From Clostridia bacterium (GTDB taxonomy: Bacteria; Bacillota; UBA994; PWPR01): 5,501 nt of DNA. The stretch lies in contig PWPR01000110.1 of the NCBI GenBank assembly GCA_003557085.1, positions 1 through 5,501 of the forward strand. Reading direction: 5' to 3'. The notes under the pieces were generated by a model. It was not told the origin of the DNA. It searched no databases and was given only the letters and a program-made list of their open reading frames with translations. Both the position numbers and the translations under genes were made by a program. Positions 4,377 through 5,501 of this stretch are shown piece after piece (positions within the stretch are counted from its first letter, which is position 1; every line of letters begins with the position of its first letter).

Positions 4377-5177
4377 ATGAAACAAGGTGCTTATGTGCTT
4401 TTAATAATATTGATTGTTGCTTTTGTAGTCTCTGGAGTTTTTTCTAGTAATCGAAGTATTTTTCCAGTAGTAAATTGGTGGAACTCACTCTTTAATAGAA
4501 CCTCCACTATATCAGTAAATCATAGTGAAACTGTTAAAGATAGCTATTCAAGCAATATTAATAGCATAAAAATAGATTTAGTGTCTGCAGACTTGATAAT
4601 TTCAAAAGAAAATGTATCAGATGTTGAAATTGATTATCAGGGTAATGGAGAGTTAGTAGTCAGTGAAAGAAATAGAACCTTGACTATTAAGGAAGAATTT
4701 AAAAGCTGGAATTTAGGATCGGTCAGTAAAGGCAAGCTAGTCGTTAAAATTCCAGGCAACTTAACAACTCTAGAAACAAAAACAATTTCTGGAGACACTT
4801 CAATTAACGCTATTGTGTTTGAAAAATTAGTAGCTGAAAGTATATCGGGCAAAATTGAACTAGAAGATTTACTAGCAGATGACTTAATAGCAAAAAGCAT
4901 TTCAGGCAGAATAGATCTTGAAAACACAGCTTTTAGAGAAGGTTATCTAAAAAATGTATCTGGTAGGGTCAATGCTAAAGTAGGAGAAGTTTGGGAAGAG
5001 CTAACTATTGAGACTGTTTCTGGTAGAATAGCTCTTGATCTCAGTGAAGGGATAACTCCTAATATTAGTTTTACTTCTGTGTCAGGAGAACTTGATTCAA
5101 GAGTGACAGGTAGCAACTTAAATTGCTATCTTAAAATCAAAACTGTGTCGGGTGATGCTAAAGTCACTACAAGATAA
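4377..5177 (+). CDS. Membrane-anchored DUF4097 beta-helix protein (LiaG/YvlB-like)
   Basis: A 266-residue protein. An uncleaved signal anchor or signal peptide occupies about residues 4-23 (AYVLLIILIVAFVVSGVF). I see no lipobox cysteine, so the rest is probably extracytoplasmic. A linker of about 40 residues leads to a beta-rich region from about 60 to the end. Seven [ST/N]-[IV]-S-G motifs place their glycines at 139, 158, 177, 196, 216, 237 and 259, a spacing of 19, 19, 19, 20, 21 and 22 residues. This is the pattern of DUF4097, a putative adhesin-like right-handed beta-helix family that includes Bacillus LiaG and YvlB, linked there to cell-envelope stress operons. No LiaRS-like genes are in view. 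The ATG follows AGGTGG at a short four-base spacing, so initiation may be modest. The gene stands alone between a divergent gene and a strong terminator. Its ligand is unknown. Confidence 0.85.
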   Translation: MKQGAYVLLIILIVAFVVSGVFSSNRSIFPVVNWWNSLFNRTSTISVNHSETVKDSYSSNINSIKIDLVSADLIISKENVSDVEIDYQGNGELVVSERNRTLTIKEEFKSWNLGSVSKGKLVVKIPGNLTTLETKTISGDTSINAIVFEKLVAESISGKIELEDLLADDLIAKSISGRIDLENTAFREGYLKNVSGRVNAKVGEVWEELTIETVSGRIALDLSEGITPNISFTSVSGELDSRVTGSNLNCYLKIKTVSGDAKVTTR

Positions 5178-5196
5178 TTGCTTGACTATCTAAAGT

Positions 5197-5233
5197 AAAA
5201 ATGAGAATCTTTATAAGAGATTCTCATTTTTTT
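5197..5233 (+). terminator. Strong Rho-independent terminator after the DUF4097 gene
   Basis: AAAAATGAGAATCT (5197-5210) pairs with AGATTCTCATTTTT (5218-5231) around a seven-base loop, giving nine core pairs extended by A-T pairs. A run of seven T ends at 5233. The next base begins the GGGGTG ribosome binding site of tcdA, so the hairpin is also placed to act as a leader attenuator for that gene. Confidence 0.88.
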
Positions 5234-5244
5234 GGGGTGAAATT

Positions 5245-5501
5245 ATGAATGATTGGCAAATTAGAAGCACAATGCTTATTGGAGAAAATAATGTAGATAA
5301 GTTGAATAAAGCAACTGTAATTATCGCTGGACTGGGCGGTGTTGGCTCTTGGGCAGCCATCAGTTTAGCTAGAAGTGGTGTTCAAAACTTTGTCTTAATT
5401 GATAAAGATATTATAGACAGCTCAAATATTAATCGCCAAGCCATTGCTTTTAGTGACAATATAGGAACTGCTAAAGTAGATGAAATGGATAAAAGATTAA
5501 A
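5245..5501 (+). CDS. tcdA: tRNA threonylcarbamoyladenosine dehydratase TcdA, N-terminal part (truncated by window)
   Basis: The open frame from the ATG at 5245-5247 runs to the window end, 85 complete codons of an expected 230-270. The protein begins MNDWQIRSTMLIGENNVDKL. It then shows the E1-like ThiF/MoeB nucleotide-binding loop GLGGVGS (29-35), ARSGV (42-46), the acidic VLIDKDIID (50-58) and SSNINRQ (59-65). These match TcdA (CsdL/YgdL), which uses ATP to cyclise t6A at position 37 of ANN-decoding tRNAs to ct6A. The RSTMLIGE start and NINRQ motif fit TcdA better than ThiF, MoeB or HesA, which usually carry different N-termini. The C-terminal half is unseen. GGGGTG at 5234-5239 is the ribosome binding site. 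A second ATG at 5249 is in another frame. No promoter can be recognised between the terminator and this gene. Confidence 0.88.
   Translation, partial: MNDWQIRSTMLIGENNVDKLNKATVIIAGLGGVGSWAAISLARSGVQNFVLIDKDIIDSSNINRQAIAFSDNIGTAKVDEMDKRL

Noticed and set aside
4637..4927. A 96-residue minus-strand open frame opposite the DUF4097 gene
   Set aside because: It is a mirror of the coding frame; its Ser/Leu repeats only reflect the [IV]-S-G repeats of the real gene.
4788..5160. DNA tandem repeat (57-base period) inside the DUF4097 gene
   Set aside because: The repeat is visible in the protein only; codons around the S-G motifs differ and I see no long identical DNA copies.
1..5501. Insertion sequence, prophage, CRISPR array, tRNA or toxin-antitoxin pair
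   Set aside because: No transposase, integrase, direct-repeat array, cloverleaf or paired small-gene cassette could be found on either strand.

Overview
The window looks like a chromosomal segment of an AT-rich, anaerobic, probably endospore-forming Firmicute (Clostridia-like). The reasons are the rpsF-ssb-rpsR-DUF2232-rplI order, strong GGAGG-type ribosome binding sites, a LonC-type protease start after rplI, a stand-alone DUF1858 redox-disulfide protein and a DUF1904 protein. I cannot name a genus. I see no mobile element, CRISPR array, tRNA or rRNA.

Left half (1-3050, minus strand). This is a ribosomal-protein and single-stranded-DNA-binding operon, read right to left: rpsF (bS6), ssb (TTG start), rpsR (bS18, zinc type), a hairpin terminator or attenuator, a DUF2232 (YybS-like) membrane protein, rplI (bL9), and the first 163 codons of a probable lonC that leaves the window. 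A strong promoter and a short leader precede rpsF; the leader folds into a hairpin touching the rpsF ribosome binding site. A second -10 element lies between the rpsR hairpin and the DUF2232 gene, so the operon may be two overlapping units: 30S proteins plus SSB, then membrane protein, bL9 and protease. The gdpP (yybT) gene that often sits between DUF2232 and rplI is absent.

Middle (3051-4264). A divergent intergenic region drives rpsF leftward and a two-gene plus-strand unit rightward: a gamma-class carbonic anhydrase-like left-handed beta-helix protein, then a DUF1904 (tautomerase-fold) protein. This unit ends at a bidirectional terminator shared with the convergent minus-strand gene for a small CxxC DUF1858 protein.

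Right part (4265-5501). After a second divergent intergenic region comes a membrane-anchored DUF4097 protein with seven evenly spaced [ST]-[IV]-S-G repeats, then a strong terminator. Its T-run lies next to the ribosome binding site of tcdA, the tRNA threonylcarbamoyladenosine dehydratase, which is cut by the window end.

The genes are mostly housekeeping (translation, replication, tRNA modification). The points most worth following are the rpsF leader RNA, the operon layout without gdpP, the periodic DUF4097 repeat protein, and the poorly characterised DUF1904 and DUF1858 proteins. I did not find a clear new multi-gene system.
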